Shown here: piece by piece, positions 20,629-29,800 of the stretch
Numbering within the stretch: the first letter of the stretch is position 1
Layout of the letters: every line of letters begins with the position of its first letter
Source of the DNA: a virus
DNA length: 33,516 bases
Strand: one strand, 5' to 3'
IMG/VR virus record: IMGVR_UViG_3300024505_000010
Span: 1-33,516 of that record
Program-made: the position numbers and the translations under genes
The notes under the pieces: generated by a model
Database searches by the model: none
What the model was told of the DNA's origin: nothing
The model's input: the letters and a program-made list of their open reading frames with translations, nothing else

Positions 20629-20848
20629 GCCTGCTGGTGAGGGTGAGGTCGTGGGGGGGACGCCCCCCACGGCTTCGTCCGTCCCGGTCACGCTGATTGC
20701 CAACTGCTACATCGGTGGCGTTCGGCGGTTTACCGGGGACGTGGTGGAAGTCGAGGCTGGGTTGGTGCCAGTCTTGAAACACAAGCGTGTGATTGACGAT
20801 CCTGACAACCCGCTGCCCTCGGAGTTCGCGTGGCTCTCCCGACCGTAA
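20612..20848 (+). CDS. Small head-associated protein
   Basis: A 78-residue protein starting 17 bases inside the capsid gene in another frame. A basic and flexible N-terminus is followed by VPVTLIANCYIGGVRRFTGD and VVEVEAGLVPVLKHKRVI. Short proteins with this VxxxANxYIGGxRxxxGxxVxV pattern are frequent between capsid and connector genes; they may decorate the head or cap the connector. Its 5' coding part contains a strong GC hairpin. It overlaps the connector gene by 19 bases. Confidence 0.75.
   Translation: MSRRRKPAGEGEVVGGTPPTASSVPVTLIANCYIGGVRRFTGDVVEVEAGLVPVLKHKRVIDDPDNPLPSEFAWLSRP
20650..20671 (+). promoter_or_regulatory. Strong hairpin just downstream of the capsid gene
   Basis: Bases 20650-20658 (CGTGGGGGG) pair with 20663-20671 (CCCCCCACG), nine consecutive Watson-Crick pairs around a GACG loop. 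It lies 22 bases after the capsid stop and inside the next coding region. There is no U-run after it, so it is not a classic terminator. A stabiliser of the capsid mRNA 3' end or a partial attenuator of downstream genes is possible. Confidence 0.5.
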
Positions 20849-21393
20849 CCGACCTCAAGAGTTACCTCCGCATTGAGTCGAACGCGGAGAACACGCTCCT
20901 CGCCGCCCTGCTTGCTCGGGCACAGGCGCAGGTGGAGTTGTGGATTGACTGCCCCATCACGGCAGTCTCGCAGACCTACATTGACCAATGCGACAACGAC
21001 GCGGATCATCCCGTCGTGTCGATGGTGTTTCCCCGTCGCCCAATCACCAACGTCAGCATTGTGGACGTGGACGGGGTGACGGTTTCGACGGACGAATATT
21101 GGGTGATGGAGTCCACCGGGGTGATTTACTCCGAGGCGACCTACAGCTTCAGCAACCCGCGCTATACCATCACCGCTGACTGCGGCCTGTCGCTGTCCCA
21201 GCACTACACGCTGTGGGAGCCGGTCATTAGCCAATGCATCCTCGATTTGGCGGCTGACCTATACCAGAAGCGGACGCCGAACGCGGCCTCGGAAACCGGC
21301 GCGGCCACGAGCATCACGTGGGACGTGTCGCGGGATACCGCCGCCCGTGTCCTCAAGACGCTGCGGGCGTTGAAGCTGCCGGTGGGTCTCTGA
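20830..21393 (+). CDS. Head-tail connector protein (gp6-like)
   Basis: A 187-residue protein starting at GTG. It opens MALPTVTDLKSYLRIESNAE, then NTLLAALLARAQAQVELWID and a beta region (FPRRPITNVSIVDVDG), ending with a helical segment (EPVISQCILDLAADLYQKRT). This matches the HK97 gp6-like connector family (Phage_connect_1), which forms a ring below the portal. Stop overlaps the next ATG (TGATG). Confidence 0.85.
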   Translation: MALPTVTDLKSYLRIESNAENTLLAALLARAQAQVELWIDCPITAVSQTYIDQCDNDADHPVVSMVFPRRPITNVSIVDVDGVTVSTDEYWVMESTGVIYSEATYSFSNPRYTITADCGLSLSQHYTLWEPVISQCILDLAADLYQKRTPNAASETGAATSITWDVSRDTAARVLKTLRALKLPVGL

Positions 21394-21836
21394 TGTACGT
21401 CGCCCCCGGCCTCCTCGATCGCCGCATCGGGTTCTACACGCGCTCGGACGACGGGGCCGATGGGTTCCAGCGTCCGCTCTACACCAAAACTGGGGTGTAT
21501 TGGGGGCGCATCGACGCCACCGCGAACGCCTTTACAGTGGCTGGTGCGCCGCAGGGCCATACGGACAGCCGCACCACGTTGATGGCGACGGTGGCCGATT
21601 ACGTCCCGGTGGACCCGTTTGGCGTGGTCAAAGAGGAAGGCGCGTCGGTGATTTATTTTGTGCGAAGTGTGGTGCCGGTGCGCCAGTTGATGTGCAAGCA
21701 GTTGATGTTGGAGGAAGTGGACCCGACGGCCTATGCCGAGTTTATCGCGTCCGATCCTGACGCGGTGGCTGACGGGGTGCATCTGGTGGACGCGGCCAGC
21801 GCGTTCACAACTGGCTTTGACGAGGGATACGACTGA
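21393..21836 (+). CDS. Head-tail joining/stopper protein
   Basis: A 147-residue protein beginning MYVAPGLLDRRIGFYTRSDD, with YTKTGVYWGRIDATANAFTV and a middle strand region. This layout (LxxRIxFYTR, WGRIDA, VVPVRQL near the middle) fits the SPP1 gp16/HK97 gp7 head-tail joining family, which seals the portal after packaging. The C-terminal 30 residues are acidic. Coupled to both neighbours by TGATG overlaps. Confidence 0.8.
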   Translation: MYVAPGLLDRRIGFYTRSDDGADGFQRPLYTKTGVYWGRIDATANAFTVAGAPQGHTDSRTTLMATVADYVPVDPFGVVKEEGASVIYFVRSVVPVRQLMCKQLMLEEVDPTAYAEFIASDPDAVADGVHLVDAASAFTTGFDEGYD

Positions 21837-22381
21837 TGGCCGAGACCCCGAAGGTTCTTTCCGCGCTGCTCGCGCAGTTGCCGGACAACACGACTGGCCT
21901 GATTAGCCCAGAGGACATCCGGGACGTGGTCGTGAGTCTGTTCCCGAGTCGCGGCCAGTTGGACCTGACCGCCTCGGCGCAGACCACGTTTGCGGCCACG
22001 AACACGTGGTACAAGCTCGCCGGTACGACCGCGCTCGATACGTCGCTCGGTCAGGACGGGTTCAGTCAGGCATCGAACAACGAACTGCGGGCGACCAAGG
22101 CTGTCAATCAGGTGTTGCTGGTCACGGCAAACGTTGAGTTGGTCTGTGGGTCCAACAACAAGACATTCGGCCTGACGTTTGCCAAGAACGGGACCGCCAT
22201 TACGGGGATTCACGTCTCGGCTATCCTGTCCAACTCGAACAATGGGTATGGATTCTCGGTGACTGGTCTTATCCCGACGGCGGCCAACGATACCATTTCC
22301 GTCTATGTGCGGAACGAAACGGACACGACGGCGGTCACGGCAACCAGCCTGACGCTTTCGGCGGTGGGGTTCATTCGATGA
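21836..22381 (+). CDS. Head or neck decoration/fibre-like protein
   Basis: A 181-residue protein. A helical N-terminal 40 residues (LISPEDIRDVVVSLFPSRG) leads into a beta-sandwich: TTFAATNTWYKLAGTTALDT, NNELRATKAVNQVLLVTANV, NKTFGLTFAKNGTAITGIHV, NDTISVYVRNETDTTAVTAT. Similar jelly-roll-like modules occur in phage head fibres, decoration proteins and tail appendages. The first part (ISPEDIRDVV) resembles domains that attach such modules to the virion. The place among connectors suggests a neck or head appendage. Confidence 0.75.
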   Translation: MAETPKVLSALLAQLPDNTTGLISPEDIRDVVVSLFPSRGQLDLTASAQTTFAATNTWYKLAGTTALDTSLGQDGFSQASNNELRATKAVNQVLLVTANVELVCGSNNKTFGLTFAKNGTAITGIHVSAILSNSNNGYGFSVTGLIPTAANDTISVYVRNETDTTAVTATSLTLSAVGFIR

Positions 22382-22626
22382 TCCACGGCCTTGATGCGCG
22401 GCAGATGTGTGGTCAGGATATTCGGTCACGTGGTGTCTGGCCGTCCGATTCGTCGCGTCTTGAGGCATTTGTGGGCCAGCACGGGGGCATTGTGGAGGCG
22501 TACCCGATTGGCAACGTCGGCGTGGCCCTGCGCTGGATTGACGGCGAGCGCAGCGTGACGCGCTCCGGGCCGACCTTTGCGGACGCCTTGCAGAGCCTTC
22601 AGGCCAGCTTGACGGGGGCCGCGTGA
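22378..22626 (+). CDS. Small hypothetical protein in the neck cluster
   Basis: An 82-residue protein in ATGA and GTGA overlaps with both neighbours. Sequence: DIRSRGVWPSDSSRLEAFVG, QHGGIVEAYPIGNVGVALRW, then a short helix. It looks like a small alpha/beta fold. No family recognised; the position suggests a structural or assembly role. Confidence 0.72.
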   Translation: MIHGLDARQMCGQDIRSRGVWPSDSSRLEAFVGQHGGIVEAYPIGNVGVALRWIDGERSVTRSGPTFADALQSLQASLTGAA

Positions 22627-23099
22627 GCGTCAAGGTCACCGATATGTCGCCGCAGTTCCTGAAGGCGTACCGGGACGCGTCGCGGAAGGCGTTGGACGCC
22701 GCCGCCAACGTGTACGAGGGCAACCTCAAGCGGCGGTTTATGAAGGGCTACTACACGAGTCAGGCGTTCCGCTCGACCGCCCAGATCGTCCAGCACGTGC
22801 AGCGAGAAGAGCCGATGTTCACGGGCAACGGCTGGTCCAGTAAGGTCGGCATTCCCGACGGCATCCCGGCGGTCGCCAAGGCCAAGCGCGGCAAGAAGGT
22901 CAGCAAGTCGGCGACTCCTCGGACGATGGTTGGCAAGATTGCGCTGGCGTGGGAGATGGGGCACCACAACCTGTTCTCGCGCAAATGGGAGCGGGTCGAG
23001 ATTTTCAAGCCGGTCGCAATAGAGTCAGCAAAGCAGATGGTTGACACGTACAACCGCGTCCTGAATCGGTTCCTTGAGCGTGGGAGGGCTGTCAAGTGA
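22623..23099 (+). CDS. HK97 gp10-like neck/tail protein
   Basis: A 158-residue protein starting at GTG. It has helical ends (LKAYRDASRKALDAAANVYE; SAKQMVDTYNRVLNRFLERG) and a middle region with LAWEMGHHNLFSRKWERVEI, then FKPV, reminiscent of the EyG....m...PF.. signature of HK97 gp10 proteins, which sit between connector and tail terminator genes. The order here is the same. Function in neck assembly is inferred from the family. Confidence 0.75.
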   Translation: MSVKVTDMSPQFLKAYRDASRKALDAAANVYEGNLKRRFMKGYYTSQAFRSTAQIVQHVQREEPMFTGNGWSSKVGIPDGIPAVAKAKRGKKVSKSATPRTMVGKIALAWEMGHHNLFSRKWERVEIFKPVAIESAKQMVDTYNRVLNRFLERGRAVK

Positions 23100-23587
23100 C
23101 CCTGCCGAAATACGTGGTGCCGTCGAGCTTGACGTTGCCGTCCACGGCCTCGACAACGCAAATCTACGGCACCCTGCGGAAGCACCTGATTGACTACGTC
23201 TCGCCGTCCACGGACACGCTGGCGGGCTTTGTTGGGACGCGCATTTGGGTCAGGGCGGCCCCGGCTGACCCCGTGTTTCCGTACCTGACGCTCCGGCTCG
23301 ACCGCACCAGCCTTCCAGCGTACAACGGCTACCGCGAGACCGCCATCCTTGAGGTGCAGGGGGTTGGCAAGCCGGACAGCCAGTTGCCGCTTGTCGAGTC
23401 CGCGATGGACATTGTGGATCAGGCGATGACTTCGTTGACGGCGCGGTCCTCTGGTCTGATTGTTGGCCGGGGACGGACGCGGCAGACGGTTCCGCAGTTG
23501 ACGGACCCCGCCGATAGCTCGGTTGTGGCGGTAGTTGCCAACTACGAGTTGTACCTGTGGCCTGTTGTTCTCACTTCTCGCGCTTAA
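23096..23587 (+). CDS. Tail terminator/completion protein (DUF3168-like)
   Basis: A 163-residue protein starting at GTG in a GTGA overlap. It begins STASTTQIYGTLRKHLIDYV, then RIWVRAAPADPVFPYLTLRL and ETAILEVQGVGKPDS, typical of tail terminators and DUF3168 proteins, which cap the tail tube and stop its growth. It precedes the tube gene, as in related phages. The 37 bases after it are non-coding and hold no clear promoter. Confidence 0.78.
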   Translation: MTLPKYVVPSSLTLPSTASTTQIYGTLRKHLIDYVSPSTDTLAGFVGTRIWVRAAPADPVFPYLTLRLDRTSLPAYNGYRETAILEVQGVGKPDSQLPLVESAMDIVDQAMTSLTARSSGLIVGRGRTRQTVPQLTDPADSSVVAVVANYELYLWPVVLTSRA

Positions 23588-23624
23588 CTTTCCCGTGTAC
23601 CACCTCCATCCGTAGGATACCCCA

Positions 23625-24215
23625 ATGACTGCACCGCTGACTGGCTTTTCCACCACGTTCCCAGATGACGTTGTCATCGACTCCGGCGTCCTGTACGCCG
23701 GGGCCAACAAGTTTGGCGCGTTCGCCGGGGGCCTGAAGTTTGATCCGGGTCTGACGTACCGCAACATCGACTTTGACGGCAAGCGGTCGCCCGTCAAGCT
23801 CCTTGACCGCAAGATGACGCAGATGCCGAAGATTTCCGGCACCGTCATTCAGCTTTCGACGACCAACGTCACCCAGATTGAGCCGGGGGCCGATGGCGCG
23901 ACGGGGTCCGTGGCGATTCTCGCCGCCGGTGGCTGGTCTGGCGCGAGCGTGTCCTACGCTCCGCAGCGGGCCGGAAACCTCCTCGTGGCTGGCGACTACC
24001 TGACCGACGTGCGGGCCATCTGGCTTCGCGGCAACGGGAAGTTCGTGCAGGTGTTCCTCAAGTCTGCCCTGTGCACCAAGTACGACATCACCTCGCAGGA
24101 TGGGGCCGAGATCGCCATCGCCATCGAGATTGAGGCGAGGCTCGATACCAGCGTGACCGGCTACACCAACGTCGGTGACGCCCCGTACCGCATCGAGTAT
24201 CTGGACGCCGTCTGA
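23625..24215 (+). CDS. Major tail (tube) protein
   Basis: A 196-residue, beta-rich protein: SGVLYAGANKFGAFAGGLKF, RNIDFDGKRSPVKLLDRKMT, ISGTVIQLSTTNVTQIEPG and DGAEIAIAIEIEARLDTSV. Size, strand pattern and position between the tail terminator and the frameshifted chaperone genes identify it as the tube subunit that stacks in hexameric rings. TGATG overlap with the chaperone gene. Confidence 0.87.
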   Translation: MTAPLTGFSTTFPDDVVIDSGVLYAGANKFGAFAGGLKFDPGLTYRNIDFDGKRSPVKLLDRKMTQMPKISGTVIQLSTTNVTQIEPGADGATGSVAILAAGGWSGASVSYAPQRAGNLLVAGDYLTDVRAIWLRGNGKFVQVFLKSALCTKYDITSQDGAEIAIAIEIEARLDTSVTGYTNVGDAPYRIEYLDAV

Positions 24216-24529
24216 TGACCATCCTCGATCTTGACGCCCTGACAAACCCGAGCCGCCTTCCGCGAGTGAAGCTGTTCGGGCGCGAGATTGTCGTGAAGCC
24301 GCTGACCGGGGCCTCGGCCCATCGCATCGCCGCCCTGCAATCCGTCGAGGATAATGGGGAGGCGATGCTTGGTGCGCTCCTTGACATTATCAAGGGGTCG
24401 TGCCCGGAGTTGACGGCAGAAGAGATTGCCAGCTTGTCCGTGGATCAGGTGGCTGCGCTGGTGCAGTTGAGCCGTGGGCAGGTGGTTGAGGTTGAGGCGT
24501 TGCTTGCGGAGCGGTCGGAAAAAAACTGA
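24215..24529 (+). CDS. Tail assembly chaperone, short form (G-like)
   Basis: A 104-residue protein (KLFGREIVVKPLTGASAHRI; DIIKGSCPELTAEEIASLSV), the size and position of lambda gpG. It ends ERSEKN at a TGA just after a slippery heptamer (24520-24526). It coats the tape measure during tail assembly and is not kept in the virion in known cases. A -1 shift gives the longer form described next. Confidence 0.85.
   Translation: MTILDLDALTNPSRLPRVKLFGREIVVKPLTGASAHRIAALQSVEDNGEAMLGALLDIIKGSCPELTAEEIASLSVDQVAALVQLSRGQVVEVEALLAERSEKN
24520..24526 (+). other. Programmed -1 ribosomal frameshift site
   Basis: A AAA AAC in the chaperone frame, a canonical -1 slippery heptamer, immediately before the TGA at 24527-24529. 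After the shift, reading continues from 24526 with CTG ACC GAG. A downstream hairpin is possible: GAGGC (24532-24536) with GCCTC (24550-24554), starting five bases after the slip site. Confidence 0.88.
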
Positions 24530-24915
24530 CCGAGGCGGCGGGAGCTTCGGCCTCCGTCGCGGTACGCTGGGACGCGGAGCAGTACATCCGGCGGGTGGTG
24601 GTCGAGACGGCCACCTGCACGGGTCGCGGGGTTGAGGCGGTTGCTGGAGAGTCGTTCGCGTTGACGCTGTGGACGTGGGCCGAGTTGCGGACGATGGAGC
24701 GCGAGGCATCGGTTAGGCGGCTGGGCGATCGCACCGATTTGGCAGGGATGATCGCCGTCGCGTTCCATCAGCCGCAGGACTTGCAGAAGATGGAGATGCG
24801 GTACCTCAAAGCGGCGGGTGCGTTGTCGCAGATGTTCGACCAGACGCGGGAGCGACTGACCGCGCTGTCTCAACGGATGGAACAGGCCCTCGCCAAGGCC
24901 GAACACAAGGAGTAA
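24526..24915 (+). CDS. T part of the G-T tail chaperone fusion (made by -1 frameshift)
   Basis: The -1 frame is open for 129 codons and has no good start codon of its own near the beginning. The joined product would be 233 residues. Its T part begins LTEAAGASASVAVRWDAEQY and includes FALTLWTWAELRTMEREASV and a helical end (DQTRERLTALSQRMEQALAK). In lambda and many siphoviruses the G-T fusion is essential and binds tail tube and tape measure. The stop is 3 bases before the tape measure start. An ORF beginning at 24595 is only part of this frame. Confidence 0.85.
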   Translation: MTEAAGASASVAVRWDAEQYIRRVVVETATCTGRGVEAVAGESFALTLWTWAELRTMEREASVRRLGDRTDLAGMIAVAFHQPQDLQKMEMRYLKAAGALSQMFDQTRERLTALSQRMEQALAKAEHKE

Positions 24916-24918
24916 GGG

Positions 24919-26409
24919 ATGCGAGTATTCTCCGTTGAGATGCTGGTCAAGGAAGAAGGCGCGGCGGTCGTTCAAGCCGCGCTTGGGCGTCTGCGGAAGG
25001 AAGCCGCTGCGACCGCCACCGACCTGAAAGCCACGACGCAGTCCGTGACGCAGACTGGGCGGGCGATGCAGGATGCTGGTCAGGCCACGGAAATCAGCGG
25101 TTCAAGAGCGGCCAAGGCAGCGATTGGGTTTGCGGCTGTTGGCAACTCGATGGCTCGCACGGGATCGCTCACGGCTGATGCCGGAACGCGCATTGTTGAG
25201 GCAGGTTCGCAGATTGCAATGATGTTTGGTCCAACGGGCTTGGCGGTTGGTGCTGTCCTCGGATTCGCGGTTGCGGCGGCTACCTCGTTTAGCAGGGCCA
25301 GAGACGAAGCCAAAAAGTTGGCCGAGGAGACGCAGAAGGCATTGCGCTCAATGGTCCTCGGCGGTGACATCGCCGGAATCAATAAAGAACTGCGAGATGT
25401 GCAGCAGGGTATTCTGGACCTGACCAGCGGTGAGTTTGTTGGTGGTCTGGACGACCTGCGCGAAACGTATGCGCGGCTGAAGAAACAGCTTGACGAGTTT
25501 GTCATCACCGAGCGTGGGCATCTCGGTGCTGGACAGAATGCGGTGTACGTGGCGTCCGCGCAGGAACGCGCCTACAATCAGTTGACCGTGCAGGTGTCCA
25601 GCCTTGCGTCCCAGATTGCCAATTTGGAGGCCAAGGAGCGCAGTCTCCTCCGGGCGCGTCAGTTGGCTGGGCGTTTTGAGGCAGGAGCGGAGATTGGTGC
25701 CGGATCGCCGCTCGCCGGTGGTCGCCTTCGTCAGTTACCCGGAGGGGGTGCTGGCGCGGGCGGTATTGGGCGGCGTCCTACCGAGACCGCCGAGCAGATG
25801 CGGAAGCGCATTCCAGAGGCAATCGGGCCGGTTTTATCAGAAGCGCAGCGAGCGGCGGCTGAAGCGGCGATGCAGTTGGAGCAGACGTTGGCGATGAGCA
25901 TTAGCACCGCGCTGACCACGGGCATTGTGGCGGGTATCGAGAACGCGGTCGCCACAGGTAAAATTGGCGAGGGGTTCAAGGCGTTGTCCGGGACGCTATT
26001 GGCTGGTCTTGGTGACGCAATGATTCAGTTCGGGACGCAGAGCGCGGTGTTTGCCAACCTGATGAATAGCATCGTGACAAGTTTGGCGAGCCTGATTCCC
26101 GGTGGTGCGCTGACCGCATCCTTGGCGATGATCGGCATCGGCGCGGCCCTGAAGGGGGCGGCGCGTGGGATGTTCGGTGGTGGAAGTCGTGGTGGAGGGT
26201 CGGCATCCTCGTTCGTGAGCTTTGGCGGCGGGATGGGAAGCGGTCAGACCACGCAGATTGTGTTTGGTTCGACCTCTGCCACGACCGCCGCTGGGATGAC
26301 GCCGCGCTCATCCACGAACGTGACTATCATCGGCCCGAACGATCCGACGGCGCAGCGGGCGATGCAGGAGTTGATTACGAAGGCAAATAGCCGTGGGAGG
26401 GTGGGCTGA
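24919..26409 (+). CDS. Tape measure protein
   Basis: A 496-residue protein with AAGGAG and AAGGG ahead of ATG 24919. Mostly helical and Ala-rich (ALGRLRKEAAATATDLKATT), with hydrophobic segments about residues 105-125 and 375-420 (SIVTSLASLIPGGALTASLA), then a Gly/Ser-rich part and a short beta end. It sets tail length and helps DNA entry. At about 1.5 angstrom per residue, 496 residues suggest a tail of some 70-75 nm; that ratio is general knowledge and not measured here. Stop shared with the next start (TGATG). Confidence 0.9.
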   Translation: MRVFSVEMLVKEEGAAVVQAALGRLRKEAAATATDLKATTQSVTQTGRAMQDAGQATEISGSRAAKAAIGFAAVGNSMARTGSLTADAGTRIVEAGSQIAMMFGPTGLAVGAVLGFAVAAATSFSRARDEAKKLAEETQKALRSMVLGGDIAGINKELRDVQQGILDLTSGEFVGGLDDLRETYARLKKQLDEFVITERGHLGAGQNAVYVASAQERAYNQLTVQVSSLASQIANLEAKERSLLRARQLAGRFEAGAEIGAGSPLAGGRLRQLPGGGAGAGGIGRRPTETAEQMRKRIPEAIGPVLSEAQRAAAEAAMQLEQTLAMSISTALTTGIVAGIENAVATGKIGEGFKALSGTLLAGLGDAMIQFGTQSAVFANLMNSIVTSLASLIPGGALTASLAMIGIGAALKGAARGMFGGGSRGGGSASSFVSFGGGMGSGQTTQIVFGSTSATTAAGMTPRSSTNVTIIGPNDPTAQRAMQELITKANSRGRVG

Positions 26410-26849
26410 TGGCAAGTATCACGTTCAATGACGGCACCTCGGCCACGCTTGATAACGGCACGACGGCCATCGCCAGCGGGGTGGGGTCGCGGTTTGCGGA
26501 TTGGGTGCCGTTCCAGCGGCCCGTCGGTGCGGCGGCAGTTGCGCTCGGAACCGGGGCGCGGTCGATGTTCACGTTCCGCACAGATTACGGGGCGTCCTTC
26601 ACGATGAACGACATCCCCAATACGTCGATGGCAACGATGCTCCGCTGTCAGGCGCACCTGCTTGGCGGTGGGACGGTGTCGGTGGCGACTGGCGACAACG
26701 CCTCGCGGACCTATGCAACCTGTTGCCTCGCGCCCGATGGTGACGTGACCATCACGCTGACGGACAAGACGGCCCTGCTGTATTCGATGTCGTTCACGCT
26801 GATCAACATTGCGGGCAGTCCGTCCGCGATGCTTTGCATTTACGACTGA
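26409..26849 (+). CDS. Tail protein of unknown type (possible distal tail/hub component)
   Basis: A 146-residue, beta-rich protein (ITFNDGTSATLDNGTTAIAS, ARSMFTFRTDYGASFTMNDI, SVATGDNASRTYATCCLAPD, ALLYSMSFTLINIAGSPSAM). It is the only gene between the tape measure and the giant tail-tip gene, where other siphoviruses keep several (M, L, K, I or Dit/Tal). No family recognised. The position suggests a distal tail or adhesin-side subunit. Confidence 0.78.
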   Translation: MASITFNDGTSATLDNGTTAIASGVGSRFADWVPFQRPVGAAAVALGTGARSMFTFRTDYGASFTMNDIPNTSMATMLRCQAHLLGGGTVSVATGDNASRTYATCCLAPDGDVTITLTDKTALLYSMSFTLINIAGSPSAMLCIYD

Positions 26850-26860
26850 CCAGATAACTG

Positions 26861-29800
26861 ATGCCAGCACAAGCCTATCGCTTACGGATTCGCAACGCGG
26901 CCAATACTGCGGACGCGCTGACCTTTACCTCGGTTCGTGGTGGCACAAACCCGTACATCGCCGCGCCACCGAATGGGGATGGGCAGGAAGTGGACCTGCT
27001 CACGGGATCGGTGCGCACCGGGGCGTATGTCGTCGAGGTGGTTGACGTAGTCACCGGCTCGGACGCTACTGGCACCCTGCGGGCCATCACCAGCCAGCTA
27101 TACGACTCGTCGGCGTCAAGCGGCCGTCCGCATCTGCTTTCGCGTCGGGCCTTCGTGGAGGTGTCCACGGATGACGGCGCAACGTGGCCGACCGTCTGGC
27201 AAGCGGGCTACCTGACGGGGATTGAGCAGGTTGACGCGGTGCGGTACGCGTTTACGATCTCAGACACGCGCCGTATCGAGACCAGCTATCAGGCGTTTAC
27301 GTGGTCCACGCTGGCCGAGCAGACCGCGTTCCCGCAGCGTGGGTGCCTGTTTGGTGGGCCGGTCATCAACGGGTTTGGTGGAACGCCGCTCGGTGCTAAT
27401 CAGGTCGCCATCGACTCGGGCGGCTTTGAGTTCAAGTTCCTCGAAAAGCAGGGCAGCGTCGTCGCGTTGGAGTTTGTCGCCGGATACCTACCGCCGAAGT
27501 TTCAGCGCACGACGGTGGTCGGGACGTATATGTGGGACGCGATGCGCGACTTCCTTGAGATGGCGAATAAGGACGCCAGCCTGACGGGGACGAACTTCAA
27601 CGGCATTAATGACCGCGACACGGTGATGTCGTATCCAATGGTTACGGCGATCATCGAGGACATCTCAACAGGCGTCAAGTGGAACGGCACCATCCGGGGA
27701 TGGGCCAGTCCCAAGTACAACCCGGACGCGGCGTTTGGTGAGCAGACGTATGACGCCACGCAGAAGCGGATGTTTGTCCAGTTGAATGCGACCGCGCCGA
27801 CGTGGACGCCAACGGCTGGCGCGTATCTGCGGGTGCGCGGCATTCAGGCCGAGGTGTCAGATGTGTCCCCGGTCTATTTTGACCTGCATCCCGTCGAGTT
27901 GGCGACCAAGCTGTTTACGTGCGCGGGAATCGCATACAACGCGGCATCGGCAACGACTATCACCAATGCGCTCGGGCCGACAACGCGACTGGCTGGCCGC
28001 ATCTCCGAGGCGCAGCCGCTGGCCGATTTCCTGACCAGCGCGGTCTTTGGACCGTTTGGCTTTGCCACGCGGACCAATACGTCGGGGGAGCAGGAGTTCT
28101 TCCTGACCCGTCGGCGCACGGATACCCTGCCGACGTACACGATCAACACGGCTGACGTGCAGGGGGACAGCCCGCCGCCTATCTGGTCGATTGACGAAGG
28201 CACGGTGGTCACGGCTTTTGCAATTGCCCAGCAGACGTATGCGCCGTTCATCTCGGTCAAGGATTCGACCGAGACTCCTCCACCTGACGGCATACGTATT
28301 GGACGTAAACGCGTCGTGCTTGAGACGGGCGATACGTCTACGTATTCGACTCGGGTTGTGGACTACGACATTCCCGGTATGGTCCACGATGCGGCGTCGT
28401 TTACCCCCGACACGCAATCTTTCGGGCGTTCTATCGCTCTGGAAGGGTTTGATCGCTTCGGGCGCGGTGCGCCAAGCATCGAGATCCCCGTTCTACGGAC
28501 CAGCGCAGCGGCGGCGGCGCAGGTCGGTGACGAGGTGTATGTCAACGTCGGCTACTACCCGAACCTGAACTATCGGATTGGGGAGTCCACGATTGGTTCG
28601 CGGATCGCACAAATCGTCCGGCGTGTTGAGCGTCCCGAGGGGCCGGTGTTCAAGCTGGTGGACTCGGGAGCCGCAAGCCAGCCCGCGACGGCGGCCACGG
28701 TCAGCCTTGCGGCATCAACCATCGACCCACGCCGGATCGCGCAGTTCACCATTACGAATGCGGCCACGCTCAATACGGCGGGGAACATCGCCGTTGCCGT
28801 CGAATACGCGGCGTCCAGCACGACGCCGACGACCAACGGCGTAGCATTTACGCGGTACGCGCCGGGGGCGATCCCGACGGGTGCGGTCCAGTTGCCGGCA
28901 ATGGTGCCGGGGACCACGGTCTGGGTGCGGGTGCGGTCGGAACAGGCCAGTCTCCGGCCGTCGGCGTGGACGGCGTGGACCAGCGTGGCCCTGACCGCGT
29001 GGAGTGCGCCCAGCGCGGTGTCAACGGCCAATATCACGAGCCAGTCGGTGGACGTGTCGTGGTCGATTGGCAGCAACACGACGGATGATGTGGACGTGTT
29101 TGTCGCGCCGGGGTCGGTCGCCCCGAGCAACTGGAAGCCGTACCGCCTGAATACGTTCCCGCGCCAGACGACCTCGACGACGGTGCGGAACCTACTTGGG
29201 TCCACGGCCTACATCGTTGGGGTCGCGTTTCGCGATCGCGTGAGCGGGGCCTATGGGACCATCGCCACGACGACCTTCTCAACGACCGCCGTGGCGTCTG
29301 GAACTGCCCTGCGTCCTGCTGGTGTTGCGCTGATTGAGGGGGCCAATGATGCCTCGCTTCAGCAGGGGATTGTATTGGCGTTGTGGGCCGCAGAAGGGGA
29401 GGTCAATATTGTGGTCGAGCGGGCCACAAGTCTTGGCGGCACATATGACGAAATTGCCGTGGTCCCGTCGGCTACCCAATTGTATATCGACTCCCTGCCT
29501 AATACCGGCACCACGTACTATTACCGGCTGCGGCATCGCACGAGTGGCAAGGCTGATTCGTCACCGACCGCTGTAGTTTCTGGTGTGGCAACTGGCGTGT
29601 TGTCAAATGTGATGCGTCCTCCGGCTGTTGCGCCAACAATTACCCCCAGCACAACCGGTCAAGCATCAAGTGTCACCGTTACGTTGACGCTTGATGATCC
29701 GCAAAATCGTGTGGAGGCGGTGCAGTTCCGCACCCAATACCACGGCGGCTCGTGGTCGGCTTGGGCAACGGATAGCACGGTGCCTTATAGCGCATCTGTC

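Noticed and set aside
19117-20703. A 528-residue ORF on the minus strand
   Set aside because: It is the mirror of the protease end and the capsid gene; the plus-strand protein is a clear HK97-fold capsid and the reverse product has a Arg/Val/Leu/Gly-rich shadow composition.
24595-24915. A stand-alone gene starting at 24595
   Set aside because: It is the end of the -1 frame continuing from the slippery site at 24520; the family joins it to the short chaperone by frameshift.
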